From assembly GCA_018398805.1 (NCBI GenBank), contig JAGFBZ010000342.1, forward strand, positions 828,001-892,000: DNA of 64,000 nucleotides, written 5' to 3'. The stretch comes from Hirundichthys speculiger (taxonomy: Eukaryota > Chordata > Actinopteri > Beloniformes > Exocoetidae). The first letter of the stretch is position 1, and every line of letters begins with the position of its first letter. The notes beneath the pieces were generated by a model that saw nothing but the letters and a program-made list of their open reading frames with translations, was not told the origin of the DNA and did no database searches. The translations under genes were made by a program, and so were the position numbers. Of the stretch, positions 11,378 through 22,385 are shown in pieces.

Positions 11378-11849
11378 GGATCCGAACACATCAGTACCAG
11401 GAACCACAGCCGTTTTAAACTTCTTCCAGATTTGGTTGCATTTGTTTTTTTCGTGGAAGCGCGACTAGAATCCCGCTCCCGGGGTCAAACGTCCTTCTTT
11501 CACCGCCGCTTTCTGCAGAAAGCCTCGAGTTCAGGGCAGAAGAGCAGGAGGATCATCTTCCTCGTGCCTGCCAAGGATCATGGAGGATCATGGAGCTCCA
11601 CTGACGCCGTCTCCGTTAGGTCACGGTAACTTGAGAGTCGGCGTCTGAACCCCCCAATTTGAAACTCAAGCGTTTATTAACTCGGGGTTTGTTGACTCTG
11701 ACTTCGCTGAAATGAACCTCCGCACGGCTTGGCCGTTGTTCCTCCAGATGATCTTCGACTTTTCTGAAATTTTCCAGGAAAATTGTCGTTAAAAACACTG
11801 AAATATTTGCACATCTAATTAGACTTTCATCACCACTCTGAACTGAAGA
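11378..11849. other. No gene recognised
   Basis: Short intergenic stretch. Overlapping open frames on both strands (11306-11629 plus, 11616-11798 minus) are without domains. Confidence 0.45.
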
Positions 11850-12190
11850 TACAGTGATCCCTTGCCAATTCTTGGTTTTAGTTATTCACAGATTTTTCAG
11901 AAATATATAATATAATTTAAAAACATTTAAAAAATTGCAGGAAACATCACAGGATGTTGTGCGCATTCTCTCACAGTGAAGAAATGTTTAAGAAGGTGGC
12001 CTTATGGGTAATGATGTGGCCTTATGGGTAATGTAGTGTGTGTGTCGTCGGACGGCAGAATGAAAATGGGTTTAGATGTAAAGTGTAGTGAGCATCAACA
12101 GCAGCCCAGCGTGTATAGATTTACATTCTCTGTTAACCGACAGGAGCCCAACAATACAACCTGTGTGATGTTACAAGTTCCTACAGTGAA

Positions 12191-13396
12191 AAGAGAGGAA
12201 AATCCGCACACTTGTTAGGAGCTCCCAATGTATCTTTAATTGCAACGTTTCGACCGAATGGTCTTCCTCAGGCAACTACAAAGAAGTGACAAGGCAGGTA
12301 GCAAATGTATATATAGGCTGAGAGCCAAGTGACATCACAATTGCATGGGCTTCAAGTGAGCCATATATGGGCATATGGCCATGTATATATGGGCCACTTA
12401 GTATGCACAGAGGTACAATAAATACAAACAATACAATATACATAGGGAAACACACCAATACAAAACAAATAAAACAAATAAACCATTTTAGGAAGAATGT
12501 AAAAAATCGACACTACTTGGAGATTTAAGACACCAAATACAAATTCACAAAAAGGGCTTGATGTCAAAATCCTCATTAAGGCCATTAGGTGACATGGTAT
12601 TAAGAAAAAATACTGCTGCTCCCAATGCGTCTACACGCAGAGGTGTAAAATTTTTACCCACCCACATACAGGTCGCAATATCTCTATTCGGGGGGCTATC
12701 ACATCCAGTACTACACATGTGATTTACATGATACGTTGCCCATGCGGCCTTGCTTACATTGGGAAAACATTTAGGGAACTGCGCACGAGGATCTGTGAAC
12801 ACAGGAGCAAGATCAGATCAGGCGATGAGCGCAGTCCTGTTGCAGCTCACTTTAAAAAAGCGGGCCACAGCGTCAGTGCACTGCGTTATCTAGGAGTGGA
12901 GAAGATTGAGAAACAGCGCAGAGGTGGTGACAGAGAAAGAAAACTCCTTCAAAGGGAGACCTATTGGATCTTTTTTCTTAATACCATGTCACCTAATGGC
13001 CTTAATGAGGATTTTGACATCAAGCCCTTTTTGTGAATTTGTATTTGGTGTCTTAAATCTCCAAGTAGTGTCGATTTTTTACATTCTTCCTAAAATGGTT
13101 TATTTGTTTTATTTGTTTTGTATTGGTGTGTTTCCCTATGTATATTGTATTGTTTGTATTTATTGTACCTCTGTGCATACTAAGTGGCCCATATATACAT
13201 GGCCATATGCCCATATATGGCTCACTTGAAGCCCATGCAATTGTGATGTCACTTGGCTCTCAGCCTATATATACATTTGCTACCTGCCTTGTCACTTCTT
13301 TGTAGTTGCCTGAGGAAGACCATTCGGTCGAAACGTTGCAATTAAAGATACATTGGGGGCTTCTAACAAGTGTGCGGATTTTGCTCTCTTTTCTCT
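12191..13396. repeat. Long inverted repeat, arms of about 420 bp
   Basis: Left arm 12191-12609 and right arm 12968-13396 are near-perfect reverse complements separated by about 360 bp. Shared landmarks are the ends AAAATCCGCACACTTGTTAG and the GACATGGTATTAAGAAAAAA junction. A few mismatches exist (for example AGCTCCCAATG against AGCCCCCAATG), so it is not an assembly palindrome of identical sequence. It belongs to the Penelope-like element. Confidence 0.85.
12611..13036 (+). CDS. Penelope-like GIY-YIG endonuclease, C-terminal fragment
   Basis: The frame is open from the inverted-arm junction at about 12611 to the stop after 13036, about 141 codons, with no natural start. It shows, in order, a cysteine-containing segment (CCSQC...C), HPHTGRNISIRG, THVIYMIRCPCGLAYIGKT (the GIY-YIG core with the CPC zinc-ligand motif typical of Penelope-like endonucleases), R..LRTRICEH (catalytic-type arginine and EH), HFKKAGHS, and the tail NTMSPNGLNEDFDIKPFL. 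In an intact element this domain nicks DNA for target-primed reverse transcription. Here it is severed from the reverse transcriptase and cannot be autonomous, yet it has no internal stop, which suggests a fairly recent insertion. Confidence 0.85.
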   Translation, partial: YCCSQCVYTQRCKIFTHPHTGRNISIRGAITSSTTHVIYMIRCPCGLAYIGKTFRELRTRICEHRSKIRSGDERSPVAAHFKKAGHSVSALRYLGVEKIEKQRRGGDRERKLLQRETYWIFFLNTMSPNGLNEDFDIKPFL

Positions 13397-13803
13397 GTCA
13401 TGATCTTCTGATCATCCTGCACCTGGCCGAATAGGATTGGATGTGCGCACAACTATTCCTTTTTTTTTTACAAGTTCCTGCAGTGACAGAATAAAGTGCT
13501 CGTTCCATGCAGAGAAAACCAGACTGTTTCTTTTGTTGTTGTTAGCGCGTTAGCTGCTAATTACAAGCCAAAAATAGCCCAATAGCAGCGGTTTCTTTAC
13601 TACAGTTCAGAGACCAGAGGCTGTGAAGGTAACAGAAAGACCACATTTGTTTCACTGCAATGACTCAACACTTTTTTACTGGTTTTAAACATATTTTAAA
13701 TACATAATTTAGGCTCAGGGGCTCCGGCTCCCGTTCGCGAATTTTGATTTTCACGGGGTGGCGCCGGTCCCAATTAACCGCGAAAAAAATAGGCATCACT
13801 GTA

Positions 13804-15044
13804 GTTCTAAAACTTTACTGCTTAATTTGACCAAGTTTCTGTTGTTCATCAGCCGGGTTGTTAGCAGACTTTTAATGGTCTAGAGTGTTAGTTTGGCCAA
13901 GCTATTGTTTAATTCCTTGATTAAAAAAGAAAAACACGCTTGCTGCTTAGTTTTAAGTAGCACTTTCTCCTCTTTTTTTTTTTTTTTTTTTTAATGCGTT
14001 TCCCTGTCTCAGCGGCGTCCGTAGCCTGTAGCTGCTCTGCAGGACGTGAGCTAGCGTAATAGGGCTGTTTTGGAGGAACTCTTCTCCCAGCTGCTGCGCT
14101 AATTGAGGCACAGAGACGAACCCCACCAGATGGAGCGAAGATGCTGCAAATTGATTCCTCGCATTCGTCTTCATTAAAGCCTCGGCTCTGGGGCTTTCAG
14201 GGAAAAAGTGTGGGAGAGGAGGAGAAGGAGGGCGAGCGAGAGCAAACGGGGGCAGAGGAGAGGCTCCTTGGGCCCCGAGGACTTCTGCGCTGACGCGGTA
14301 AACTCGCTTCTCAACGTTTGACATGCGGCAGAAAGCAGGGGAGGGGAGGAGCAGGAAGTTTTACCAACAGCATCTCAGAAACGTCACGTCCTCCTCCTTC
14401 CCTCCACGGCCTTCGCCGGCCCCCGCAGCTTCCACTCAGACCCCGCCTCCTCTCACCCCGCGGCCGCGTCCTGCCTGTTTGCCGTCATATCCAATTACGC
14501 CGAAGCAACTTCCTCCTAACTACGGACCGAAAGGTGCACCGCAGTGTGGCGGGAAGAGGCGCTGGTCCAATCCATCAACCTCATCTCGCCGACCGAGCAC
14601 GCACGCGCACAAAAAAATCCACACAAACAAACAACCTGCCCCCGTTGACCACGTTCATACCATATTTGTCTCACTCACGGCCCCGATGATGCAGCGTCTG
14701 CAATTACCAGACAACGCAGGAAGAATGATGTGTCACTTCCACAAATTACATCCCCCCCCCCCCACCCCCCCACCCCCCATACTTAATGGGCCCCGTGTTT
14801 ATGTAACGATCCCTTCAAATTCTCACCGCGGGGGCACGAACACTCCGTCTTCCTGCCACGCGCCGGGATCCAACACATCTTTCACCGCATATTAGCTAAC
14901 ACCCCAACCCTCCCCCACCCCCGAGGGAAATAGATTTATGGCAACATCACATTGATACAGATAAATATTAAACATATTTGTGTTTCTGGTGCGAGTCCTT
15001 CCTCCTGGCGCGCCGCATGGCGCCGACATGAAAGGGGGTTTCTG
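13804..15044. other. 1.2 kb without recognisable gene
   Basis: Contains a poly-T run at about 13973-13992 and a C-rich tract at about 14751-14778. Open frames up to 190 residues on the plus strand (14323-14895) run through GC- and C-rich sequence, are proline/serine-biased, overlap each other and have no domain. I treat them as chance frames. Confidence 0.45.
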
Positions 15045-16113
15045 GTGGGGTGGGAATTGATAAGATTTTTCCGATTCCATTATCGATACTGTCTAACGAT
15101 TTGATTCTTTATCGATTCTCTTATCGATTCAAATTTGGGGAAAAAGGAGAACAAACAGTTTTATTAGCATCAAATTCTTTAACTTAGAAGTCACGACCTT
15201 ACAAACTCAACAGTGAGGTCAAAAGAGGCCCAAAGCCTGGATAACGTGTTAACTGTTGTAATATGTAACTGTGCAAATACACAAGAATGTGGAACATTTT
15301 ACTAACAGATTTTTCCTAATAGAAATAAAAAAAATCTCCCTTTTAAAAGGATATATGAGCTCACTAAGCACTCAAAAATAATAATAAAGAAAGATAAATA
15401 CTATCAAATACAACGGAACAGTGCATAGTACAAATCTGCAAATACTATGAAGAATTAACAATTCTTTAGCAGTAAAATAATCATGTCTTCCAGCCTCTGA
15501 ACCAGCCAGACTCTCTCTCTCATCACGGTCATCTTCTAAATGTAATGCAGAACATTTAGAAGGTATTCGTTTAATAGCATAGCATTAATGTTAGCGTGTT
15601 TTACAAAGAAGCACATAGGCAGTGGGATAGCTACTTACCAGAGTTACCAGAGGTGATCTTAGCTTGGCTACTGCTGCTGGGTTGAGATCCATCAGTCCGA
15701 AGCGTCAAAAACACGACACTCGTTATCGCATGTTGTGTATTCAAATGTTTCTGCATGTTAGCCGTGTTCCCTCCCGACGCTGTTATCTCCACTTTACAAT
15801 GACTGCTAGTTGCCTTGTTGCCATCTTTCTTTGGTGAAGTGAAGCCAAACTTTGGAACGTTTGAACCTGGTGGGCGCCATTGTTGTTTACAACTGCAATG
15901 CGCGTGTTAAACCGACGTAACTTAATCACGTAAGTGCTTTCTGGAATTGACTGTGCGTAACTTGCGTAAATTACGTGAGATTCGTGCTGGTTGGAATCGA
16001 TAAGAGAATCGCTGGATAAACTGCCAAACGATTCCATGGAATTGAAACACACGGAACCGGTTCTCTACAGGAACCGGTTCTCTACAGGAACTAGTTCTCG
16101 ATTCCCAACCTTA
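15045..16113 (-). mobile_element. BED-finger hAT, internally deleted, copy B
   Basis: This is the reverse-oriented copy of the element at 1656-2693. Read on the plus strand it begins near GGGGTGGGAATTGATAAG and ends CGATTCCCAACCTTA. It matches copies A and C along its whole length, including the CCGGTTCTCTACAGGAA doublet and the ATCGAT-rich end. Terminal nucleotides and flanks have decayed and no 8-bp duplication can be read. It retains the best-preserved splice donor (GTAAGT) of the three copies. Confidence 0.85.
15436..15880 (-). pseudogene. Fossil hAT transposase 5' exons with broken BED zinc finger (copy B)
   Basis: The minus-strand ATG lies at 15878-15880. As in copy A, the frame reads through KVWLHF, shifts near the end of that block, and resumes with SHCK and GGNTANMQKHL before a splice donor reading CTG/GTAAGT. 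Here the donor is intact, whereas copies A and C have GTTAGT. The acceptor (TTTAG) and the second exon coding EDDRDERESLAGSEAGR are conserved. The nucleotide frame break and the cysteine-to-serine change in the finger are the same as in the other copies, so the defects predate their dispersal. Confidence 0.7.
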
Positions 16114-16756
16114 GGTGCGAACGCAGTTGGTTGCATGAAGGTGGGAGGTTGGCAGGGTGGAGGGGGGGGGTCGTTTCATGTTACGTACATTATTCGAACT
16201 GTGTTACCGGGATTATGCTCTGACTCACCGGGTGGGAGGTTCTGGTGGTGGTGGTGGTGGTGGTGGTGGTGGGGTGATTTGGGCCTGTCATCAGCTGCCA
16301 TGGGGGGGCTTTTTCATTTCACCCTCTACTTTTCCTTCCTTTCCTTTATTCCTGTGTCATCCTTACTCACCCATCCTGTTTCTTCCTGTCAGAGAACCAA
16401 ATCCCTGCCGCCTCCTCCTCCTCTCCATCCATCCGTCCATCCATCCATCCCTTCCCTCTTCCCTCAGCGCTGCTCCCCTCTGTTCTGCGGTGACGTTAAG
16501 CGGCTTACCGCATGTCTCGTTGCAGGCTTACAGCGCGCCGGACGCCGAGTTTCCCTGTCGCTGCATAAACAGGTACTTTGTGAATCAGAGCCTCGGCTCT
16601 GCAGGTTTTTTGTGAGTTGCTTATTTGACTCAGAGCTGGTAATGTATCTCAGGGGGAACTCAGCTCTTCGGCGTGAGAGCCGATGCTGTGAATGTGTCGT
16701 GTTGCAGAACGTTATGGTCCGACGTTCATCGGTCTAATTTTTAATCGGATCCTCAT
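16114..16756. other. No gene recognised; contains microsatellites
   Basis: Contains a (TGG)n microsatellite at 16243-16274 and a CATC/CATCCATC tract at about 16424-16450. The long open frame at 15991-16737 owes its length to the TGG repeat (tryptophan or glycine runs) and to hAT sequence, and I do not regard it as a gene. Confidence 0.5.
16243..16274 (+). repeat. (TGG)n microsatellite
   Basis: About ten perfect TGG units followed by GGGTG. Confidence 0.9.
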
Positions 16757-17687
16757 ATACAGTCCTGTTCACCGTTAAAGGCGCCCGTCAAATCTAAGTG
16801 CATATTGTGGAATATCTACTGAAGGAAATGTATCAAGTGAAACAACATTTTACTACAGGAAATGATAAAGAACATTAAAAAAAGATAAACATTATGAGAA
16901 AAAAAAATGCTTGCCGTGTAGATTGTATCGGCACAATTTGCTGCAAATCAGTATTGAAAGTCAATTTGGCTCACCTGTTGCAAATCACAAATGAGGACCA
17001 GCTGTGATTAATTGCTTCCACTCATGTCACATGAATTAGTCAATGAATGATCATTTTGGTGTATTAAAAAGCCACCTGTTGTTCCCTCTTCATGTGTGAC
17101 GACGGTAAAGACAAAGCAGCTGTCTGAAGACGCCAGAAATGCTGTTATTTGCAAGAACAAGACCTCTAAAGGCTATAAGGCCATCTCCAAGGACCTTGGT
17201 ATCCCTGTTTCAACGGTGCATGACGTTATTAAGAACGTTTCCAGGGATGGAACTGTCGAGAATGTCCCTGGACGTGGAGGGGAAAAGAAAAATTGATCAC
17301 AGAAGTCTTCGAAGGTTGACGGGAATGGTGGAAAAAAAAAACACCACGTCAAGCATCTAAAGACCTGAAGGCCAACCTGGAGCGGTCTGGTGTAAGTGTT
17401 TCAACACGTACCGTACCATCTGCCTTGGCAGAGGCCAAGGAAGACCCCTTTACTGAAGAAAAGAGAACGGTTGATCTTAGCGAAAGAGAACCTGGACAAA
17501 CCTCAAACCCTCTGGGACGATGTTTTATGGAGAGATGAAACAGTACAAACATACAAACGGTGTGTTTAAAGATGGCGCAACAAAGCTTTTATGGAAAAGA
17601 ACGTCTTAGCAGTCACGGTGGAGGATCCATAATGCTGTGGGGCTGCTTTCCTGCATCTGGAACTGGAGGCCTTGACCGTATGACAGG
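16757..17687 (+). mobile_element. Tc1-like DNA transposon, 3' part lost
   Basis: The element holds a recognisable Tc1-family transposase remnant (17090-17687), preceded by about 330 bp that should include the left terminal repeat. The left boundary near ATACAGTCCTGTTCACCG is a guess. At 17688 the sequence passes abruptly into a hAT-type MITE. After that MITE no Tc1 sequence resumes, so the 3' half and right terminal repeat have been lost, perhaps together with expansion of the adjoining minisatellite. Confidence 0.65.
17090..17687 (+). pseudogene. Tc1-like transposase pseudogene
   Basis: The first 66 codons (17096-17293) include KTKQLSEDARNAVICKNKT, then GYKAISKDLGIPVSTVHDVI and ENVPGRGG. 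This is the N-terminal paired-like helix-turn-helix of Tc1-family transposases (K.LS.D.R, I...LG...STV..I, P..GR). Later fragments in other frames include GGGSIMLWGCFPASGTG, the conserved block preceding the second catalytic aspartate. Stop codons (the first at 17294), a run of A near 17330-17341 and several frame changes destroy the gene. The C-terminal catalytic part is absent. Confidence 0.8.
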
Positions 17688-18040
17688 TAGGGGTGAGTAT
17701 TGGCAAGGACCTCGCAATACGATATGCATCATGATACTGGGGTCACGATACAATATTATGACGATATCATATTATATTGCGATATTCTACCCAGTTAATA
17801 TCAAAATTAAAAGTAGAGATGAAAAATCAAGTTGCTGTATATGTTCATCAGATGATATTGATCATTCAGAGGACAAATTGAGTCAAAACTACTTTCTTCA
17901 AAACAACCTATTTAATGTTTATTATTAGTGTTTTTGCACATTTAAATTTTGAACAATTTAAATGTGAAAATTAAACAATTTTCCTAAAAAAAAAATCAAT
18001 ATTAGGAGCTGAAAAATCGATATTATGTTGGGCGGCCAAA
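17688..18040 (+). mobile_element. hAT-type MITE, copy 2, inserted in Tc1 remnant
   Basis: Starts TAGGGGTGAGTATTGGCAAG directly after Tc1 transposase sequence. It matches the inverted copy at 11009-11377 across nearly its whole length, including CATCAGATGATATTGATCAT and the AATATTAGGAGCTGAA segment, then diverges after GGGCGGCCAAAA near 18040. The right terminus is missing, so it is 3'-truncated by about 35-40 bp. It carries no protein. Confidence 0.7.
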
Positions 18041-18095
18041 AATAATCCTAAATATGAGTCCTCCACCCCAGATTTCTCTCCACAATTACAGACTG

Positions 18096-19992
18096 ATCCT
18101 GGTCTGTTTGGTCCTGGGACTGCTTGGTCTTGGGTCTCTTTGGTCTTGGGTCTCCTTGGTCCTGGTCTGTTTGGTGCTGGTCTCTTTGATCTTGGGTCTC
18201 TTTGGTCCTGGTCTGTTTGGTCCTGGGTCTCTTTGGTCCTGGTCTGTTTGGTCTTGGGTCTCCTTGGTCCTGGTCTCTATGGTCTTGGGTCTCCTTGGTC
18301 CTGGTCTGTTTGGTCCTGGGTCTCTTTGATCTTGGGTCTCCTTGGTCCTGGTCTGTTTGGTGCTGGTCTCTTTGATCTTGGGTCTCTTTGGTCCTGGGTC
18401 TCTTTGGTCCTGGGTCTCTTTGGTCCTGGTCTGTTTGGTCTTAGGTCTCTTTGGTCTTGGGTCTCCTTGGTCCTGGTCTGTTTGGTCCTGGGTCTCTTTG
18501 ATCTTGGGTCTCTTTGATCTTGGGTCTCTTTGGTCTTGGGTCTCCTTGGTCCTGGTCTGTTTGGTCCTGGTCTCTATGGTCTTAGGTCTCCTTGGTCCTG
18601 GTCTGTTTGGTCCTGGTCTCTTTGATCTTGGGTCTCTTTGGTCTTAGGTCTCCTTGGTCCTGGTCTGTTTGGTCTTAGGTCTCTTTGGTCTTAGGTCTCC
18701 TTGGTCCTGGTCTGTTTGATCTTGGGTCTCTTTGGTCTTAGGTCTCCTTGGTCCTGGTCTGTTTGGTCTTAGGTCTCCTTGGTCCTGGTCTGTTTGGTCC
18801 TGGTCTGTTTGGTCCTGGGTCTCTTTGGTCCTGGTCTGTTTGGTCTTAGGTCTCTTTGGTCTTAGGTCTCCTTGGTCCTGGTCTCTTTGATCTTGGGTCT
18901 CTTTGGTCTTAGGTCTCCTTGGTCCTGGTCTGTTTGGTCCTGGTCTCTTTGATCTTGGGTCTCTTTGGTCTTAGGTCTCCTTGGTCCTGGTCTCTTTGAT
19001 CTTGGGTCTCTTTGGTCTTAGGTCTCCTTGGTCCTGGTCTGTTTTGGTCTTAGGTCTCCTTGGTCCTGGTCTGTTTGGTCTTAGGTCTCCTTGGTCCTGG
19101 TCTGTTTGGTCCTGGTCTCTTTGGTCTTGGTCTCTTTGGTCCTGGTCTCTTTGGTCCTGGTCTGTTTGGTCTTAGGTCTCTTTGGTCTTAGGTCTCCTTG
19201 GTCCTGGTCTGTTTGGTCCTGGTCTCTTTGATCTTGGGTCTCTTTGGTCTTAGGTCTCCTTGGTCCTGGTCTGTTTGGTCCTGGGTCTCTTTGATCTTGG
19301 GTCTCTTTGGTCTTGGGTCTCCTTGGTCCTGGTCTGTTTGGTCCTGGTCTCTTTGGTCTTAGGTCTCCTTGGTCCTGGTCTTGTTTGGTCCTGGGTCTCT
19401 TTGATCTTGGGGTCTCCTCTTGGTCTTAGGTCTCCTTGGTCCTGGTCTGTTTGATCTTGGGTCTCTTTGGTCTTAGGTCTCCTTGGTCCTGGTCTGTTTG
19501 GTCCTGGTCTCCTTGGTCCTGGGTCTCTTTGGTCCTGGTCTGTTTGGTCTGGTCTGTTTGGTCTTAGGTCTCCTTGGTCCTGGTCTGTTTGGTCTTAGGT
19601 CTCTTTGGTCTTAGGTCTCCTTGGTCCTGGTCTGTTTGGTCCTGGTCTGTTTGGTCCTTGGTCTGTTTGGTCTTAGGTCTCTTTGGTCTTAGGTCTCCTT
19701 GGTCCTGGGTCTCCTTGGTCCTGGGTCTGTTTGGTCCTGGTCTCTTTGGTCCTGGGTCCTGGTCTCTTTGGTCCTGAGTCTGCTTGGTCTTGGGTCTCCT
19801 TGGTCCTGGTCTCTTTGGTCCTGGTCTCTTTGGTCCTGGTCTCTTTGGTCCTGGTCTCTTTGGTCCTGGTCTCTTTGGTCCTGGTCTCTTTGGTCTGGGG
19901 GTCTCTGGTCTTGGTCCTGGTCCTGGTCTCTTTGGTCCTGGTCTGTTTGGTCCTGGGTCTCTTTGGTCTTAGGTCTCCTTGGTCCTGGCCCT
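18096..19992 (+). repeat. Minisatellite, 15/16-bp unit, about 1.9 kb
   Basis: Tandem units of TTTGGTCCTGGTCTG (15 bp) and TTTGGTCTTGGGTCTC (16 bp) with variant bases such as GATCTT and TCTTAG alternate over the whole interval, about 120 copies. The final part (19797-19890) is a homogeneous run of the 15-bp form CTTTGGTCCTGGTCT. Mixed unit lengths keep several reading frames open, giving spurious leucine/glycine/serine/tryptophan-rich frames on the plus strand and aspartate/glutamine-rich ones on the minus strand. No gene is implied. Confidence 0.95.
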
Positions 19993-21085
19993 GGAAGAAA
20001 AAAGGAAATCAGACAGGTTATCAGGACTGACAGGAATAGTGAGTTTGGCCCGTCCTCTTGCATCATGGTTCTCTGAAAAGTTACAACTCTTTTTTTTTAC
20101 AACTGTAAAATCCTAAAAACTCCATCCTCATCATCAGTGTCTCCCTGCCTCTAATTCTATAATACAGAATTATGGTATAGAAACACTAACAAGGATAATC
20201 CTGGAAGCAGCGAAACAAGTCAGTCAGTGCATCATTACTTCTCAGAAAAGGAAGTATCCTGTCGTATCGCCCGTCCACCTCAGAGGCTCGTCTATTTGAT
20301 CACTGCTTTCTCTCCTCTTTTTTTTCTTCCTCCTCTTCTTCGTTTCCTTCAACTCCACGCTCAGGCCGGTCCTCGGGGGCAGATGTATAGTTCCCTCTTA
20401 TGCATTTTTAATTCCATCTGATCTGGGACCCGGGGAGTTTCCAGCCCTTTCAACTCCAGCGCTCCGTGCCCGGGCCTTTGGAGCTGACCCTGGAACGGCG
20501 GCATCCCCGGAGTCCTCTGTGTTCTCCGTGAACACCCGCTAGCATCCCCGCGGGGGCGGCTGGGTCGCCTCGGCATATAGCTTACTATGGAATAACAACG
20601 CTTTCTTCTGATTATGTGAACTTGTTTCTGCAGCTCGGCCTCCTTTCACATTTTCTCCCTCTCCTTCCTTTGATTGACGCCTTTCATCTTCCATTTGCAT
20701 TCATTTCGAGACACTGCATTTCAACTTATTGACTTTGTCAGTCGGCTCTCCAGCTCAGAAAGTATCGAGCGCTTATTTATTACTATTTGAAGTTGACGTT
20801 AGGATCTGTCCGTCATTCTTATCTTTATATTTTCCTTCAGCCTGGAGAGGCTACATGTTCGGGAACCGATCTGTGCTTCGTTACGGCAGCTCCTTCAACA
20901 TGTCCGTCATGCCCTCTTAGCCTCTGCTTGTTTTTTTTCTCCTTCACTTCGCTAAACCAGCTTGAAGAGTTTTCCACCTGTGGAAGCACCTTTCACACTT
21001 CCATGTGTCCACTTCCCTCCTTCCTGTTCAGGGCAGTCCGGCGTCCTGCCCTGCCGGCTGTAGCGGGGATCGGCCTTCCTCAGCC
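19993..21085. other. 1.1 kb without recognisable gene
   Basis: Unique-looking sequence. It has a moderately GC-rich patch at 20430-20580 and pyrimidine-rich tracts near 20300-20345. No exon can be supported: candidate frames are short and lack domains. It could include regulatory DNA, but I cannot show it. Confidence 0.4.
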
Positions 21086-21563
21086 CAGTGTTGTACCTGA
21101 ACGCGTTCACTGAACCAAAGTTCACGAAACTAGTTCATATTTTGCGCGAACGTGAACTGAGCGCGCTCTCTTTCCCCTTCACCAGCGGGGGGCGTGAACG
21201 AGTTCATTTGGGCAGTTGTGAACGATGCTCTTTCAAAGTTCACGCACGGTCAAAACCGTTCCAGGTTTCCAGCGAACCCCATTTAAAATCCACCACAAAC
21301 GAGCGTGATATGTATCTAAGGAAATCAATCAAACATGGCAACACGGGCTGTCGCTGCTGTCACGCTAACAATTACGTCATCAAACATTTAAAACAAGTAG
21401 GAAGATGAGAGCTACAGTTGCCCAGAGCTGGAGGAGACCCCCGACTCCCGACTGGGATTGAAATGGGGGGAAAAAACATTTTCACCTTAAGGACCTGTTT
21501 TTGTCTTAAAATAAAGACCATTTGGCAGCAAGTTTTTCCTCATATTCTTAATCTACTGTAGAG

Positions 21564-21945
21564 CAGTGATTCCCAAAGTGTGGGCCGCGGCCCCCTGGTG
21601 GGCCGTCGTGGGACTGCAGGTGGGCCGTGAGAGGTCATTAAAATTAAACAAATGTGTTTTAAATCCTTGATCTTTTTCAAATATGTTTTTAATTACTGTA
21701 AAATATTTATGACATGATTAAAAAACATTAAGAAGTAATAGAACAAACCAGATAAGTTAAGATGACAATAGAATAACACTTAATATGACAAGTGTCACCT
21801 TATTTGTTGACCCCTTACATTAATATCAGATCATGGTTCCTGGTCCTGTATGTTGATCACAGTTGTGATTAAAGGTTTCGATGGGCTGCAGAGATTTTTC
21901 ACATTTCAAATTGGGCCTTGGTATTCTGAAGTTTGGGAATGGCTG
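21564..21945. mobile_element. Nested hAT MITE with 7/8 target duplication
   Basis: Begins CAGTGATTCCCAAAGTGTGG and ends GAAGTTTGGGAATGGCTG, imperfect terminal inverted repeats. Flanking octamers CTGTAGAG and CTGTAGTG agree at 7 of 8 positions. Just inside the left end is a GGGCCGCGGCCCCCTGGTGG motif typical of fish hAT MITEs of this style. At 382 bp it has no coding capacity. It sits inside the larger hAT at 21086-22688 and is therefore younger. Confidence 0.85.
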
Positions 21946-21949
21946 CTGT

Positions 21950-22385
21950 AGTGTCTGCAGCTACTAAAGAGGACCAAGGTGCAGGAGATCTCAAAAAGAG
22001 CAAGGTTTATTTAACAAAACACAAAAAAAGTCCAGAATGATCCATAAACACAAAAAAAGGTAAAGATCAAAAAACACAAAAAGTCAAACTGCAAAAACAT
22101 AACTAACAATAATCCAAAAGACGGGAGGGAAAACATAAAGAACTGCAAACACATACTCACGACAATGGACCCACAGAGAATAGGGGGAAATGACAGGACT
22201 TAAATACACAGAAAAACAAACGAGAGGCAGGTGCAGGGAATCAGTGGTAATGAGGGGAAGGAAACAAAGCAGAAAACAATAGAGACAAGACAGACCTTCA
22301 AAGTAAAACAGGAACCACTAGAGACAGGGAGAGACGCCAACTTGACAGACACACACAGGGCTGCTATGGCCGACCCGGGCCATAA
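21950..22385. other. A-rich dispersed-repeat-like segment, unclassified
   Basis: The strand as written is A-rich with many AACACAAAAA-type runs, then CAGGTGCAGGGAATCAGTGG and CCGACCCGGGCCATAACATG. I have the impression of a common fish interspersed repeat, but no terminus, poly-A logic or coding domain lets me classify it. Confidence 0.3.

Larger units (their letters stand above)
12190..13469 (+). mobile_element. Penelope-like retroelement with inverted 3' arms
   Basis: About 1.28 kb flanked by a 17-bp direct repeat, ACAAGTTCCT(A/G)CAGTGA, at 12173-12189 and 13470-13486, which is a target duplication. The left arm (about 12191-12609) is the near-perfect reverse complement of the right arm (about 12968-13396), so the 3' part of the element is present twice, head to head. 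Between and into the right arm runs an open frame for the C-terminal endonuclease of a Penelope-like element. An inverted partial duplicate joined to a 5'-truncated copy is a structure reported for Penelope-like elements. The reverse transcriptase region is missing. Confidence 0.85.
11852..13801 (+). mobile_element. pogo/Tigger-like element copy 3, split by a Penelope-like insertion
   Basis: The left end CAGTGATCCCTTGCCAATT follows TA at 11850-11851. The right end, CATCACTG, is followed by TA at 13802-13803. Outer portions 11852-12189 and 13470-13801 align with 6125-6766. The sequence between is foreign: a Penelope-like element flanked by a direct repeat of the Tigger sequence ACAAGTTCCTGCAGTGA. 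Removing the insert and one copy of the repeat leaves about 653 bp, the normal family length. The Tigger copy is therefore older than the Penelope insertion. Confidence 0.8.

Noticed and set aside
14323..14895. 190-codon plus-strand frame rich in proline
   Set aside because: Runs through C-rich low-complexity sequence, overlaps another frame of similar length, and has no recognisable domain.
15991..16737. 248-codon plus-strand frame with a tryptophan run
   Set aside because: Its start lies in hAT terminal sequence, its middle is a (TGG)n microsatellite, and the rest has no domain.
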